A DNA stretch of 64,000 bases from Mitsuaria chitosanitabida ATCC BAA-476 = NBRC 102408 (GTDB lineage Bacteria; Pseudomonadota; Gammaproteobacteria; Burkholderiales; Burkholderiaceae_C), in contig NZ_BCYP01000007.1 in the NCBI RefSeq assembly GCF_001598255.1, forward strand, positions 84,817-148,816. Direction: 5' to 3'. The notes under the pieces were generated by a model that worked only from the letters and a program-made list of their open reading frames with translations, made no database searches and had not been told where the DNA came from. Every line of letters starts with the position of its first letter. Within the stretch, counting starts at the first letter, position 1. Below, one piece after another: positions 48,280 through 61,613 of this stretch. The position numbers were made by a program, and so were the translations under genes.

Positions 48280-48951
48280 TCAGGCGCGCGGAGGGCGCGC
48301 GACCGCGCGGCTGGCGTGCTCGCAGTCGGGGTCGTCGCAGAGTTCGCAACGCCAGTCGCCGCCCAGGCGCTCCCCCCGTTGCAGCAGGCGGCCGAACAGG
48401 CCGTCCTCGCGGCCGAGGTGCGGGCGCAGCAGTGGCCCCAGCGCGTTGAGCGCCTGCTGCAGGCGCTCGGGGCCCGCGCCGGAGACGAGGCTGTAGCCCA
48501 GGCCCGCGTCGCGCAGCGCGCGGCGCACCAGGCGGTCGGTGGGCTGCTGCGCATGCGGGCCGTCGCGCATGTTGTCGGCGACCCAGCCCAGGTCCAGCGC
48601 CATCAGCAGCGTGGCGTCCATCCGGGCCTGGACCTCGAGCGCGAAGGGATGCAGCGAGGTGTCGTCGAAGAGCTGCTCGCTGTAGACGGCCGTCATCAGC
48701 GGCGTGGTGTCGTGGATCACCAGGTCGTGATCGAGCGCGGCGACCTCGGCGCGGCGCCATTGCTCCTCGGCGATGGCGCGCTGCTCGTCGGGGCGCGGGG
48801 TGCGCAGCTCGCGCTCGCACCATTCGCGCAGGTACTCGGGGATCAGCGCGCAGCGCAGCCGGGTCTGCGCGCTCAGGTGCGTCAGCAGCGCGACGCCGAG
48901 CTGGCTCTTGCCGGTGCTCTCGGCGCCGACCAGGGCGATGTGCAGCGCCAT
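48280..48951 (-). CDS. NadR-type ribosylnicotinamide kinase (AAA_28) with C-terminal Cys motif
   Basis: The 223-residue P-loop kinase has GAESTGKS (residues 9-16), IPEYLREWCE and VIHDTTPLMTAVYSEQLF, matching the kinase half of NadR, which phosphorylates nicotinamide riboside to NMN. The helix-turn-helix and the adenylyltransferase domain of the trifunctional NadR are missing. A C-terminal tail (about 195-215) has CELCDDPDCEH, a C-x2-C-x4-C-x-H arrangement that could bind a metal. Only 10 bases separate it from pnuC upstream, so the pair makes a nicotinamide riboside uptake and capture module. Confidence 0.83.
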   Translation of the reverse strand: MALHIALVGAESTGKSQLGVALLTHLSAQTRLRCALIPEYLREWCERELRTPRPDEQRAIAEEQWRRAEVAALDHDLVIHDTTPLMTAVYSEQLFDDTSLHPFALEVQARMDATLLMALDLGWVADNMRDGPHAQQPTDRLVRRALRDAGLGYSLVSGAGPERLQQALNALGPLLRPHLGREDGLFGRLLQRGERLGGDWRCELCDDPDCEHASRAVARPPRA

Positions 48952-48961
48952 GGCCGAGGGC

Positions 48962-49648
48962 TCAGGCGGCGGCGGTCGCCGGCCGCAGCTGGCGCTGCCA
49001 CGAGCGCCAGCCCGCCACCGACATCGGCACGAAGACCGCGTACAGCACCACCGTCAGCCAGTAGCCCTTGAACGCGAACAGCGCGATGCTGACCAGGTTC
49101 ACCATCACCCAGACGGGCCAGTTCTCCTGGTACTTGCGGCCCAGCAGCCATTGCCCGGTGATGCTGGCCACCGTGGGCAGCGCATCCCAATAGGGCAGCG
49201 GCGAATCGGTGCGGTGCTGCAGGAACAGCCCCAGCAGCGGCCAGGCGGCGAGCGTCACCAGCAGCGCAGTCACCCGGCCGCGCGGGCCCAGCGTGCGCAC
49301 ATGCAGCGAGTCGCCCTCGGCGGTGCGGCCGCGCAGCCATTGCCACCAGCCCCACAGCGCCAGTCCCGCGAAGAGCAGCTGCAGCGTGGCCTCGCCGTAG
49401 AGCTTGCCGCTCCAGAACAGCAGGAAGTAGAGCAGGGAGCTGATCAGCGCCAGCGGCCAGGCCAGCACCTGCACGCGCATGTTGCACACGACCATCCAGA
49501 TCGCGAGCACGAACGCGACCAGCTCCAGCCAGCTGATGGGGCTGCCCAGCGCGGTGAAGGCGGGCGCGAGCGCCACGGTCATCGCGGCCTCGATCGAAGC
49601 GAGGAGAGGGCGCAGCGGCCCGGACAAGGCATCCATCGACGACAGCAT
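48962..49648 (-). CDS. pnuC: Nicotinamide riboside transporter PnuC
   Basis: A 228-residue integral membrane protein with six to seven helices. The PnuC block SWLELVAFVLAIWMVVCNMR comes first, then WPLALISSLLYFLLFW, then the aromatic WGWWQWLRG motif, and finally the conserved NWPVWVMVNLVSIALFAFKGYW. It moves nicotinamide riboside across the inner membrane, with trapping by the downstream kinase. ATG 49648 is chosen; a second in-frame ATG lies at 49636. It starts 17 bases after ftsB, so the three are likely co-transcribed and no riboswitch could fit between them. Confidence 0.9.
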   Translation of the reverse strand: MLSSMDALSGPLRPLLASIEAAMTVALAPAFTALGSPISWLELVAFVLAIWMVVCNMRVQVLAWPLALISSLLYFLLFWSGKLYGEATLQLLFAGLALWGWWQWLRGRTAEGDSLHVRTLGPRGRVTALLVTLAAWPLLGLFLQHRTDSPLPYWDALPTVASITGQWLLGRKYQENWPVWVMVNLVSIALFAFKGYWLTVVLYAVFVPMSVAGWRSWQRQLRPATAAA

Positions 49649-49665
49649 GCGGGATTCGGGGAAGG

Positions 49666-49935
49666 TCAGCGGCGCAGCGGGACGAAGACCTCGTCCGGCT
49701 TGATCATGCCCAGCTCCATGCGGGCCTTTTCCTCGACCATCTCGAGGCCCTCGCGCAGGTCGAGCAGCTCGGCCTGCAGTTGCGCGTTGCGCGCGCGGGC
49801 CTTCTCGTTGGCCTCTTCCTGCTGGCGCAGGTCGGCGCGGAGCTGGACGCCACGGGCCAGTCCGCCCTTGCCGAGCCAGAGCTGGGCCTGGATGGCGACA
49901 AGAAAGGCGGTGAGGACGATGGCCAGGGCTTTCAC
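49666..49935 (-). CDS. ftsB: Cell division protein FtsB
   Basis: An 89-residue bitopic protein of the FtsQBL divisome subcomplex. One N-terminal membrane helix (about 3-18, LAIVLTAFLVAIQAQLWLG) precedes a leucine-zipper-like coiled coil (27-68, with QQEEANEKARARN), and the short C-terminal region has ARMELGMIKPDEVFV. The start is GTG 49935 with no strong ribosome site visible. It follows eno by about 190 bases, the usual betaproteobacterial neighbour, with a terminator in between. Confidence 0.95.
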   Translation of the reverse strand: MKALAIVLTAFLVAIQAQLWLGKGGLARGVQLRADLRQQEEANEKARARNAQLQAELLDLREGLEMVEEKARMELGMIKPDEVFVPLRR

Positions 49936-50060
49936 AGGCCGCGAGTGTAGCCGCCCCCGCGTGACGAAGGCGTCGCGGCCGATGCGGACACCGATTCGCG
50001 GGGCCCTCGCGAGGCGCCCGCGGGGCCGTCGCCCGCGTCTCGCGCCGGGCGGTCACCATG

Positions 50061-50088
50061 AAAAAAGGCGAGCCCGACGGACTCGCCC
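50061..50088 (-). terminator. Terminator downstream of eno
   Basis: On the minus strand GGCGAG and CTCGCC arms with a mixed inner stem are followed by TTTTTT, about 40 bases after the eno stop. Confidence 0.8.
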
Positions 50089-50126
50089 TGGGGGCGATGC
50101 AGGCGTCCCCGCGAGGACGCGCGCGA

Positions 50127-51774
<1,648 letters not shown>

Positions 51775-51840
51775 GGATCGAGGTCCTGATGAATGGGGTG
51801 AGGGCTGTGAGGCGGGCGAGGGGTTCGAAGGCCCATGCGC

Positions 51841-51864
51841 GAGCGGCTCCTCTCGGAGCCGCTC
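51841..51864. terminator. Strong hairpin downstream of pyrG
   Basis: Perfect 10-bp arms GAGCGGCTCC and GGAGCCGCTC with a TCTC loop lie 12 bases past the pyrG stop. There is no T tract, so termination is only probable. Confidence 0.5.
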
Positions 51865-51876
51865 AGGGTCATGTCA

Positions 51877-54484
<2,608 letters not shown>

Positions 54485-54503
54485 GGCGGGTGGCTTCGAT
54501 CGT

Positions 54504-57098
54504 TCAGCGGGCCGTGGCCAGCGCCTTGAGTTGATAGAGCGCCGCGTGCGCCTCGCGCGGGCTGAGCGCGTCAGGATCGAGGTCCTGCAAGGCGTCCAGC
54601 AACTCCGAGAAACTGGGGGCGGCGGTACCGGGCGCGGGGTCGGGCGGCGCGGCGAACAGATCGATCTGCGTCTCGCCCTCGCTGGCGCGGGCCTCGAGCG
54701 CCTCCAGCGACGCTCGCGCCTGCCGCACCACCGGGCCGGGCATGCCGGCCAGTCGTGCGACCTGCACGCCATAGCTGCGGCTGGCGGGGCCGGGCTGGAT
54801 CTCGTGCAGGAAGACGATGTCCTCGCCGCTCTCCACCGCGGAGACATGCATGTTCACCGCCTGCGGATGCTTGGCGGGGAACTCGGTCAGCTCGAAATAA
54901 TGCGTCGCGAACAGCGTGAAGGCGCGGCACTTGTCGTGCAGGTGCGTGGCGATCGCGCCGGCCAGCGCCAGGCCGTCGAAGGTCGAGGTGCCGCGGCCGA
55001 TCTCGTCCATCAGCACCAGCGACTGCTCGGTCGCGGCGTGCAGGATCGCCGCGGCTTCGGTCATCTCCAGCATGAAGGTGGACTGCGCGTTGGCGAGGTC
55101 GTCCGCCGCGCCGATGCGGGTGTGGATCGCATCGATGGGGCCGAGGCGGCAGGCCGTCGCCGGCACGTACGAGCCCACCGCCGACAGCAATGCGATCAGC
55201 GCGACCTGGCGCATGAAGGTGCTCTTGCCGCCCATGTTCGGGCCGGTGATGACCAGCAGCTTGGTGCGGGCATCGAGCCGGCAGTCGTTGGCCATGAACT
55301 CGCCGGCGCCGGTCTCGCGCAGGCGCGCCTCGACGACGGGGTGGCGGCCGCCCTGGATGTCGATGCACGGGTGCGAGACGAACTCGGGCCGGCACCAGTT
55401 CAATGTGCCGGCGCGCTCGGCCAGCGCCGACAGCACGTCCAGCGAGGCGAGCGACCGGGCCAGTCGGCCCAGCGCCTGCAGTTCCTCGGTGAGCTGGTCG
55501 ACGACGAGCTCGTAGAGCATCTTCTCGCGCGACAGCGCGCGCTCCTGCGCCGACAGCGCCTTGTCCTCGAAGGCCTTGAGCTCGGGCGTGATGAAGCGCT
55601 CGGCGTTCTTCAGGGTCTGACGACGTTGGTAGTCGGAGGGGACCTTGTCCAGGCCGCTGGTCGTGACCTCGATGTAGAAGCCGTGAACCTTGTTGTACTG
55701 GACGCGCAGGTTCTGGATGCCGGTGCGGGCGCGCTCGCGGATCTCCAGCTGCAGCAGGAAGTCGTCGCAGTTGGTCTGGATGGCGCGCAGCTCGTCCAGC
55801 TGCTCGTCGAAGCCGGTGGCGATCACGCCGCCCTCGCGCAGCATCGCGGCGGGCTCCTCCGCGATCGAGCGGACCAGCAGCTCGGCCAGATGCGGGGAGG
55901 CGCGCAAGCCCTCGGCCAGCTGGTCCAGCAGCGCGCTGCCGGCGGGCACGGTCTGCGCCAGCTCGGGCAGGATCTGCAGCGTCGCGCGCAGGCCGGCGAG
56001 CTCGCGCGGGCGCACCTGGCGCAGCGCGATGCGGGCCGAGATGCGTTCCACGTCGGAGACCTGGCGCAGCGCCTCGCGCAGCGGCTCGAAGCCGGTGGTC
56101 ATCAGCTCGGCGATCGCGTCCTGGCGCTCGCGGGACACGGCGCGCTCACGCATCGGATGCAGCAGCCAGTGGCGCAGCGCGCGGCTGCCCATGCCGGTGC
56201 GGCAGGTGTCCAGCAGCGAGAGCAGCGTGGGCGAGGTCTCGCCGCGCAGCGTCATCGTCAGCTCGAGGTTGCGCTGCGTGGCGGGCGGCAGGTCGAGCAG
56301 GTCCGTGGCGCGCTGCACCTGCAGCGACTTCACGTGCGCCAGGGCGCGGCCCTGCGTGTGCTCGGCGAAGGAGAGCAGGGCGGCCGCGGCCGCGTGGGCG
56401 GCGGGCATGTCCTGCGCGTTCAGGCCTTGCAGCGAGGCGACGCCCAGCTGCTCGCACAGCTTGCGCTGGCCGAGCTTGGCGTCGAACTGCCAGCCCGGGC
56501 GATTCGTGATGGGCAGGCGCGCGGCGAGCACGGCCTGTGGGTGTTTCTCGCGATCGACCAGCACCTCGGCCGGCGACAGCCGCGCGAGCCACGAGCCCAG
56601 CTCGCGCTCGCCGCACTGGGCCAGGCCCAGTTGGCCTTGCGTCAGCGACAGCCAGGCCAGGCCCAGCGTCTTGCCCTGCGCGGACACGGCCAGCAGCACC
56701 GAGTCCTGCTTGTCGGCCAGCAGCTCCGAATCCGTGACCGTGCCGGGGGTGACGACGCGCACCACCTTGCGTTCCACCGGGCCCTTGTTGAGCCCGACCT
56801 CGCCGACCTGCTCGGCGATGGCGACGGATTCGCCCAGCTTGATCAGCTTGCCGAGGTAGGACTCCAGCGCGTGCACCGGGACGCCGGCCATGACGACCGG
56901 GTTGCCGCCGCTCTGGCCGCGGGTGGTCAGCGTGACATCCAGCAGCGCGTTGGCCTTGCGGGCGTCGTCGAAGAAGACCTCGTAGAAGTCCCCCATGCGA
57001 TAGAAGACCAGCGTGTCGGGGAAGTCCGCCTTGATGCTGAAGTACTGCCGCATCATCGGCGTGTGCTGGCTGAAATCGTCGGTCTCGGCGCTGCTCAT
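54504..57098 (-). CDS. mutS: DNA mismatch repair protein MutS
   Basis: An 864-residue ATPase that recognises mismatches and recruits MutL. The mismatch-contact motif [12 protein letters not shown] lies near residues 34-45. The P-loop GPNMGGKST is at about 619-627, [12 protein letters not shown] is the Walker B/signature region, and [11 protein letters not shown] follows. The N-terminal [10 protein letters not shown] (residues 13-22) recurs in inverted orientation 376 bases upstream (see the repeat entries). A 27-base hairpin sits in its leader at 57115-57141, 17 bases before the start codon. The alpha/beta hydrolase gene follows. Confidence 0.99.
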   Translation of the reverse strand: MSSAETDDFSQHTPMMRQYFSIKADFPDTLVFYRMGDFYEVFFDDARKANALLDVTLTTRGQSGGNPVVMAGVPVHALESYLGKLIKLGESVAIAEQVGEVGLNKGPVERKVVRVVTPGTVTDSELLADKQDSVLLAVSAQGKTLGLAWLSLTQGQLGLAQCGERELGSWLARLSPAEVLVDREKHPQAVLAARLPITNRPGWQFDAKLGQRKLCEQLGVASLQGLNAQDMPAAHAAAAALLSFAEHTQGRALAHVKSLQVQRATDLLDLPPATQRNLELTMTLRGETSPTLLSLLDTCRTGMGSRALRHWLLHPMRERAVSRERQDAIAELMTTGFEPLREALRQVSDVERISARIALRQVRPRELAGLRATLQILPELAQTVPAGSALLDQLAEGLRASPHLAELLVRSIAEEPAAMLREGGVIATGFDEQLDELRAIQTNCDDFLLQLEIRERARTGIQNLRVQYNKVHGFYIEVTTSGLDKVPSDYQRRQTLKNAERFITPELKAFEDKALSAQERALSREKMLYELVVDQLTEELQALGRLARSLASLDVLSALAERAGTLNWCRPEFVSHPCIDIQGGRHPVVEARLRETGAGEFMANDCRLDARTKLLVITGPNMGGKSTFMRQVALIALLSAVGSYVPATACRLGPIDAIHTRIGAADDLANAQSTFMLEMTEAAAILHAATEQSLVLMDEIGRGTSTFDGLALAGAIATHLHDKCRAFTLFATHYFELTEFPAKHPQAVNMHVSAVESGEDIVFLHEIQPGPASRSYGVQVARLAGMPGPVVRQARASLEALEARASEGETQIDLFAAPPDPAPGTAAPSFSELLDALQDLDPDALSPREAHAALYQLKALATAR
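57033..57063 (-). repeat. Inverted repeat, copy A (inside mutS codons 13-22)
   Basis: 31 bases at the 5' end of mutS encode [10 protein letters not shown]. An inverted copy with a single base difference lies at 57440-57470, 376 bases away. Confidence 0.9.
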
Positions 57099-57114
57099 CG
57101 GGGGCGGGAAATGA

Positions 57115-57141
57115 GCAACGCCCTCGCGCGGAGGGCGTTGC
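57115..57141 (-). promoter_or_regulatory. Hairpin in the mutS leader
   Basis: 11-bp arms GCAACGCCCTC and GAGGGCGTTGC with a 5-base loop end 17 bases before the mutS start codon, followed on the minus strand by TCATTTCCC. It might be the terminator of upstream transcription or affect mutS expression. Confidence 0.5.
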
Positions 57142-57393
57142 GGTGGGTGGCTGGGAGGGGAGTGTAGGGCATGGCCAGGCTCGTCCCGGGCATCACGGGC
57201 GGAGGTCCGTCGACGGGGCGCTGCATGACATGTCCGTGATCTCCGCGAGGCGTTGAAGCGATGTCCGACATGCTAGGACCGATCGCCGTGCGCCGATGTC
57301 GCATCCACGTCCAAAAACCACCGATCCCGTCTTCAGGAGGAGCGGTGCGCCGATGCCGGACAGTCTCAAATTCCACCGCCACGCGGAAACGAA

Positions 57394-57417
57394 GAAGCCC
57401 TCCGTGGGGAGGGCTTC
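57394..57417 (-). terminator. Terminator downstream of suhB
   Basis: GAAGCCCTCC and GGAGGGCTTC (10-bp arms, 4-base loop), followed on the minus strand by TTCGTTTCC, lies about 90 bases past the suhB stop. Confidence 0.65.
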
Positions 57418-57439
57418 CTGGCGACGGTGTCGGCTCGCG

Positions 57440-57470
57440 CACGCCGATGATGCGGCAGTACGTCAGCATC
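57440..57470 (+). repeat. Inverted repeat, copy B (orphan mutS 5' fragment)
   Basis: 31 bases matching mutS codons 13-22 at 30 positions, in the opposite orientation, encode TPMMRQYVSI on the plus strand. The match stops abruptly on both sides. The start codon and the rest of mutS are absent, so this is a fragment and not a gene. Confidence 0.9.
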
Positions 57471-57506
57471 ACACGGGCGCCACCGGCGGTGGCACCCTGG
57501 CGGGCA

Positions 57507-58463
57507 TCAGCCCTCGAGATCGTCCTTCTTGATGCGCACCGGGCCGCGCTTCTTCGGGGCCTCGGCGTCGGCGGCCGCGGCCTTGGGCTTCTTGGGCGCG
57601 GGGGCGCCCGGGTCCTGCGCGGCGGCCGCGTCGGCGTCCAGCGCTTCCTGCGTGATCACGCGGGTGTAGGGGGCCAGCGTCGTCACCAGCTGGCCGTAGA
57701 TCTTGGGCGTGCCCGCCACGATCTCGCGCTGGAACAGGAAGTCCGGCTCGCCGGTGAAGTTGCCCACCAGACCGCCCGCCTCGGCGATCATCAGCGAGCC
57801 CGCGGCCACGTCCCACGGGTTCAGGCCGGTCTCGAAGAAGGCGTCGTAGTAGCCCGCCGCCACGTAGCACAGGTCCAGCGCGGCCGCGCCCGGACGGCGC
57901 AGACCGGCGCACTGGGTCATGACTTCCTCGAACATCTTCATGTAGCGCTTGAAGTTGTCGCCGCGGCGGAACGGGAAGCCTGTGCCGATCAGCGCGTCGC
58001 TCATGCGGGTGCGCTTGGAGACACGGAGGCGCTTGTCGTTCAGGTAGGCGCCGCGGCCCTTGGTCGCGTAGAAGAGGTCGTTGCGGGTCGGGTCGTAGAC
58101 CACGGCCTGCTGCACCACGTTGCGGTGCGCCAGCGCGATCGACACGCAATAGAACGGGAGGCCGTGGATGAAGTTGGTCGTGCCGTCCAGCGGGTCGATG
58201 ATCCACTGGAACTCGGAGTGCTTGGCGCCGTACTCGCGGCCGGACTCTTCGGCCAGGATGCCGTGGTCGGGGTAGGCCTGCAGCAGCGTCTCGATGATCG
58301 CCTGCTCGGCGGCCTGGTCCACTTCGGTCACGAAGTCGTTGGGCGACTTGGTGTTGATCTTCAGGATGTCCAGGTCCAGCGACGCGCGGTTGATGATGGC
58401 GCCGGCGGTGCGCGCCGCCTTGATGGCGACGTTGAGCATGGGATGAAGAGCGGCTTGCGTCAT
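57507..58463 (-). CDS. suhB: Inositol monophosphatase family protein (SuhB) with basic tail
   Basis: 318 residues from ATG 58463. The Mg-dependent phosphatase motifs are complete: [10 protein letters not shown] (metal Glu), [18 protein letters not shown] and [17 protein letters not shown]. SuhB also acts in rRNA antitermination with NusA. Homologues are about 265-270 residues; here the core ends near 275 and a 40-residue Ala/Lys/Pro tail follows ([10 protein letters not shown], then [12 protein letters not shown]), probably disordered. It is divergent from trmJ, as in many proteobacteria, and has a terminator-like hairpin downstream. Confidence 0.94.
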   Translation of the reverse strand: MTQAALHPMLNVAIKAARTAGAIINRASLDLDILKINTKSPNDFVTEVDQAAEQAIIETLLQAYPDHGILAEESGREYGAKHSEFQWIIDPLDGTTNFIHGLPFYCVSIALAHRNVVQQAVVYDPTRNDLFYATKGRGAYLNDKRLRVSKRTRMSDALIGTGFPFRRGDNFKRYMKMFEEVMTQCAGLRRPGAAALDLCYVAAGYYDAFFETGLNPWDVAAGSLMIAEAGGLVGNFTGEPDFLFQREIVAGTPKIYGQLVTTLAPYTRVITQEALDADAAAAQDPGAPAPKKPKAAAADAEAPKKRGPVRIKKDDLEG

Positions 58464-58586
58464 GCGGGACGATTCCTGTGCTTGAAGTGGACTGGCGAAG
58501 GGAAAGAGCAAGCGCCGGGAGAAGCCCTGGGAACTTCTGCCGGCGCGGATAATTCGCGATTTTGACACAGACTCGTGGTTTCCCCT

Positions 58587-59444
58587 ATGCCCCCCGCCCA
58601 CCTCGGTGCTGACGCCCCCGCTTCGGCCGCGCCGGACTTCACGTCGGACGCGTCCCTGTCGACCGGCGCGGCCCACGGCCTGGCCGGCGACGACACCCGC
58701 TTCGTGCTGATCGAGACCAGTCATCCCGGCAACGTCGGGTCGACCGCGCGGGCGATGAAGGTGATGGGTTTCCGCGACCTGGTGCTGGTACGGCCGCGAT
58801 TCGCCGACGTGCTGAGCCAGGAGGAGACCGTCGCCATGGCCAGCGGCGCCGCCGACATCCTGGCCCGCGCGCGCGTCGTGGACCACGTCGAGGAGGCGCT
58901 CGACGGCTGCAGCTTCGTGTGCGCCACCGCGATGACGCCGCGCGACTTCGGTCCGCCCACGCGCCAGCCGCGCGAGCTCTTCGGCGAGCTCGCCCGCGGC
59001 GAGCCGGTTCGGCACCGCGTCGCGCTGATGTTCGGCTCCGAGCGCTACGGCATGAGCAACGAGGACGTCTACCGCGCCCACGCCGTGCTCTCGATCCCGA
59101 CGCATCCCGAGTACGGCTCGCTCAACCTCGCGCAGGCGGTGCAGCTGCTGGCCTACGACTGGCGCCAGGCCTTGGGCGGCTTCGCGGTGGAGGCCCGCAC
59201 CGCCGACGTGAACCTCGCCGACGCGCGCGCGGTGCAGGGCTTGCTGGCGCATCTGGAGACCAGCCTGGTCCACCTCGGCTACCTGGATCCGGCCTCGCCC
59301 AAGAAGCTGATGCCGCGGCTGAACCAGCTCTTCAATCGCGCGGTGCTGACGCAGGAGGAGATCCACATCCTGCGCGGCATCGCCCGCGCGATCGAGAAGA
59401 CCCGTCCGCACGACCCGTCCCCCGCGCTCGGGGGGGACGAGTAG
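58587..59444 (+). CDS. trmJ: tRNA (cytidine/uridine-2'-O-)-methyltransferase TrmJ
   Basis: A 285-residue SPOUT methyltransferase that modifies position 32 of tRNAs. After a 35-residue polar extension the domain starts [24 protein letters not shown] with the Asn/Arg of the site. [13 protein letters not shown] and [15 protein letters not shown] form the SAM-binding trefoil knot. A helical C-terminal domain follows. ATG 58587 is preferred over the in-frame GTG at 58575. A GATAAT hexamer at 58548-58553 is a possible -10 element. cysE follows on the same strand. Confidence 0.94.
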   Translation: MPPAHLGADAPASAAPDFTSDASLSTGAAHGLAGDDTRFVLIETSHPGNVGSTARAMKVMGFRDLVLVRPRFADVLSQEETVAMASGAADILARARVVDHVEEALDGCSFVCATAMTPRDFGPPTRQPRELFGELARGEPVRHRVALMFGSERYGMSNEDVYRAHAVLSIPTHPEYGSLNLAQAVQLLAYDWRQALGGFAVEARTADVNLADARAVQGLLAHLETSLVHLGYLDPASPKKLMPRLNQLFNRAVLTQEEIHILRGIARAIEKTRPHDPSPALGGDE

Positions 59445-59583
59445 GCGCGCGGGGGGAAGGGCTCGGGCCGACAGGGGGATCGCCTGGCGATCTTGAGTAA
59501 GCCTGCGCCCGGCAAGGTCGGGGCCCGCCGCTAAACTGGCCGGCCCGCATCACGAGCCTCCGGGCTCCGCCAGGTTCCCCACC

Positions 59584-60351
59584 ATGTTCCAGCGTCTTCG
59601 CGAAGACATCGCCTGCATCCTCGAACGCGACCCCGCCGCCCGCTCGGCCTGGGAGGTGCTGACCTGTTACCCGGGTCTGCACGCGCTGACGCTGCATCGT
59701 CTCGCGCACTGGTTCTGGACCCATGGCTTCCGTTGGCTGGGCCGCTTCACCTCGCACATCGGCCGCTTCCTGACCGGCATCGAGATCCACCCCGGCGCGA
59801 CCATCGGCCGGCGGGTGTTCATCGACCACGGGATGGGCATCGTGATCGGCGAGATGACCGAGATCCATGACGAGGTGACGATCTATCAGGGCGTGACCCT
59901 GGGCGGCACCTCGCTGGTCAAGGGCGCCAAGCGGCACCCGACGCTGGAGTGCGGCGTGATCGTCGGCGCCAACGCCTGCATCCTCGGCGGCTTCACCGTC
60001 GGCGAGGGCGCGCGCGTGGGCTCGGGCGCGGTGGTGACCAAGCCGGTCCCGCCAGGCGCGACGGCGGTCGGGAATCCGGCCCGGATCATCGAGGCCAAGG
60101 GTGATGCCCAGCGCGAGGAAGCGGCCGCCCGGATGGGGTTCTCCGCCTACGGCGTGACGCAAGGGGATGACCCGGTCGCCCAGGCGATGAAGGGCCTGAT
60201 CGACAACGCGTCGGGGCACGAGCACCAGATCGCGCTGCTGTGGCAGGCGATCGCGAAGTTGTCGGAGGAGCAGCGCCGGGACTGCGTGCCGCAAGGGGCG
60301 CAGCAGGAAGAGCACTTCGACGCGGACGAGCTGTCGCGGCTGGTGAAGTGA
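59584..60351 (+). CDS. cysE: Serine O-acetyltransferase
   Basis: A 255-residue hexapeptide-repeat transferase that acetylates serine as the first step of cysteine synthesis. The N-terminal helical part (1-60) has [11 protein letters not shown]. The left-handed beta helix carries [26 protein letters not shown], split by its typical loop, with the catalytic His/Asp pair, then GVTLGGTS and GNPARII. The C-terminal extension (190-255) is longer than in the short epsilonproteobacterial forms. It lies 139 bases after trmJ, a common arrangement. Confidence 0.96.
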   Translation: MFQRLREDIACILERDPAARSAWEVLTCYPGLHALTLHRLAHWFWTHGFRWLGRFTSHIGRFLTGIEIHPGATIGRRVFIDHGMGIVIGEMTEIHDEVTIYQGVTLGGTSLVKGAKRHPTLECGVIVGANACILGGFTVGEGARVGSGAVVTKPVPPGATAVGNPARIIEAKGDAQREEAAARMGFSAYGVTQGDDPVAQAMKGLIDNASGHEHQIALLWQAIAKLSEEQRRDCVPQGAQQEEHFDADELSRLVK

Positions 60352-60361
60352 ACGGGCTCCT

Positions 60362-60386
60362 CTCTCTCCCGCGCAGCGGGAGAGGG
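60362..60386. terminator. Hairpin between cysE and slyD
   Basis: CTCTCCCGC-GCA-GCGGGAGAG, with weak outer pairs, lies between the convergent genes cysE and slyD and probably terminates at least one of them. No strong T tract is seen. Confidence 0.5.
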
Positions 60387-60416
60387 GGCCGGAGAAGATG
60401 CTCGGGCCTGATCCGA

Positions 60417-60917
60417 TCAGTGATGGTGACCGTGGTCGCCGTGAGCGTGACCGTGGGCGATCTCTTCCTGCGAGGCCGCGCGCACGTCCTTGACCTTGAC
60501 CGTGATCTTCAGGTGCTGCCCGGCCAGCGGGTGGTTGCCGTCCAGGTGCACCGTGTCGCCCTTGATCTTGGAGACGGTGAAGATCTGGTACCCCTCGTCG
60601 GAGTTCGGGTCGTCGCCTTCGTTGGCCGCGCGCAGCTGCAGCTGGCCGCCGACCTTCACGCCGGGCGGGAAGTCCTTCTTCGGGATCGAGATCATCAGGC
60701 TCTCGTCGCGCTCGCCGAAGCCGGTCTCGGGCGTCAGTTCGATGGTCGTGGCGAAGCCCTTCTCCTGGCCTTCCAGCGCCGCCTCGATGGCCGGCAGCGT
60801 GTTGCCGTAGCCGCCGATCAGCAGCGCCATCGGCTCATCGGTCTGCTCGATGATCTTGCCGGTCTTGTCGGCGACCTTGAGCTCGACGGTGGCGATGGTG
60901 TCCTTGGTGATCTTCAT
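60417..60917 (-). CDS. slyD: FKBP-type peptidyl-prolyl isomerase SlyD
   Basis: A 166-residue chaperone and prolyl isomerase. It begins MKITKDTIATVELKVAD, with LLIGGYGNTLPAIEAALEGQ, GFGERDESLM and the C-terminal FKBP strand NHPLAGQHLKITVKV. The tail ends in a His-rich segment HGHAHGDHGHHH that would bind nickel or zinc, as in E. coli SlyD, which feeds hydrogenase and Tat folding. Start ATG 60917. Convergent with cysE. Confidence 0.96.
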   Translation of the reverse strand: MKITKDTIATVELKVADKTGKIIEQTDEPMALLIGGYGNTLPAIEAALEGQEKGFATTIELTPETGFGERDESLMISIPKKDFPPGVKVGGQLQLRAANEGDDPNSDEGYQIFTVSKIKGDTVHLDGNHPLAGQHLKITVKVKDVRAASQEEIAHGHAHGDHGHHH

Positions 60918-60986
60918 GGGGTGTGGTCCTGTGGATCCGGGGATCCTGTTGAGCGCTTCTTGCGGGGCGCGTGAGGGAAGAGAGTG

Positions 60987-61613
60987 TCAGCCGCGGCGCG
61001 GCGGGCGCTGGGCGGTCTTGGGACGGAACGAGGCGCAGACCTCGTCGCGGGTTTCCAGGTACGGGCCGCCGATCAGGTCGATGCAGTAGGGGACCGCCGC
61101 GAAGATGCCCTTGGCGGCCTCGTGGCCGCTCAGCGTCTCCGCGATGGCCTTGGGCTGGCCGGGCAGGTTGATGATCAGCGCCTTGCCGCGGATCACCGCC
61201 ACCTGCCGCGACAGGATGGCCGTCGGGACGAAGTGCAGCGAGATCTGCCGCATCTGCTCGCCGAAGCCCGGCATCTCGCGGTCGGCCACGTCCAGCGTGG
61301 CCTCGGGCGTGACGTCGCGGATCGCCGGCCCGGTGCCGCCGGTGGTCAGCACCAGGTCGCAGCGGGCGTCGTCCACCAGCTCGCGCAGCGTCGCGGCGAT
61401 CCGTGCCCGCTCGTCGGGAATCAGCCGGGGCTGGAACTCGATCGGGTTGAGCAGCGCGGCGGTCAGCCAGTTCTGCAGGGCCGGCAGGCCCTTGTCCTCG
61501 TAGACGCCGGTGGAGGCGCGGTCGCTGATCGAGACGATGCCCACGCGCACCGGATCCGGACCGGGCGTGTCGCCCGTCGCGATCCCCGTGGGCGTGAGGG
61601 CGGCGTCACTCAT
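60987..61613 (-). CDS. mogA: Molybdopterin adenylyltransferase
   Basis: A 208-residue MoaB/Mog-fold enzyme that adenylates molybdopterin before molybdenum insertion. Motifs are VGIVSISDRASTGVYEDKGLPAL, the LTTGGTGPAIRDVTPEAT substrate site, and IINLPGQPKAIAETL. The C-terminal GGPYLETRDE is as in MogA. Its start overlaps the darP stop by 8 bases, so they form one transcription unit. Confidence 0.95.
   Translation of the reverse strand: MSDAALTPTGIATGDTPGPDPVRVGIVSISDRASTGVYEDKGLPALQNWLTAALLNPIEFQPRLIPDERARIAATLRELVDDARCDLVLTTGGTGPAIRDVTPEATLDVADREMPGFGEQMRQISLHFVPTAILSRQVAVIRGKALIINLPGQPKAIAETLSGHEAAKGIFAAVPYCIDLIGGPYLETRDEVCASFRPKTAQRPPRRG

Larger units (their letters stand above)
57099..57506. 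other. Intergenic region between mutS and suhB
   Basis: 408 bases. From left to right: a leader hairpin GCAACGCCCTC/GAGGGCGTTGC (57115-57141); a stretch with a near-repeat of GTGCGCCGATG about 60 bases apart (about 57289 and 57348); a minus-strand terminator-like hairpin (57394-57417); and the inverted mutS fragment (57440-57470). A plus-strand frame is open throughout but has no gene-like product. It must hold the mutS promoter, which I could not place. Confidence 0.6.

Noticed and set aside
49649..49665. Possible NAD-type riboswitch ahead of pnuC
   Set aside because: Only 17 bases separate ftsB and pnuC, too short for an aptamer.
57261..58565. A plus-strand frame running through the mutS-suhB gap and antisense to suhB
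   Set aside because: Not a gene: no ribosome site, unnatural composition and overlap with suhB. Only its short mutS-like segment is meaningful.
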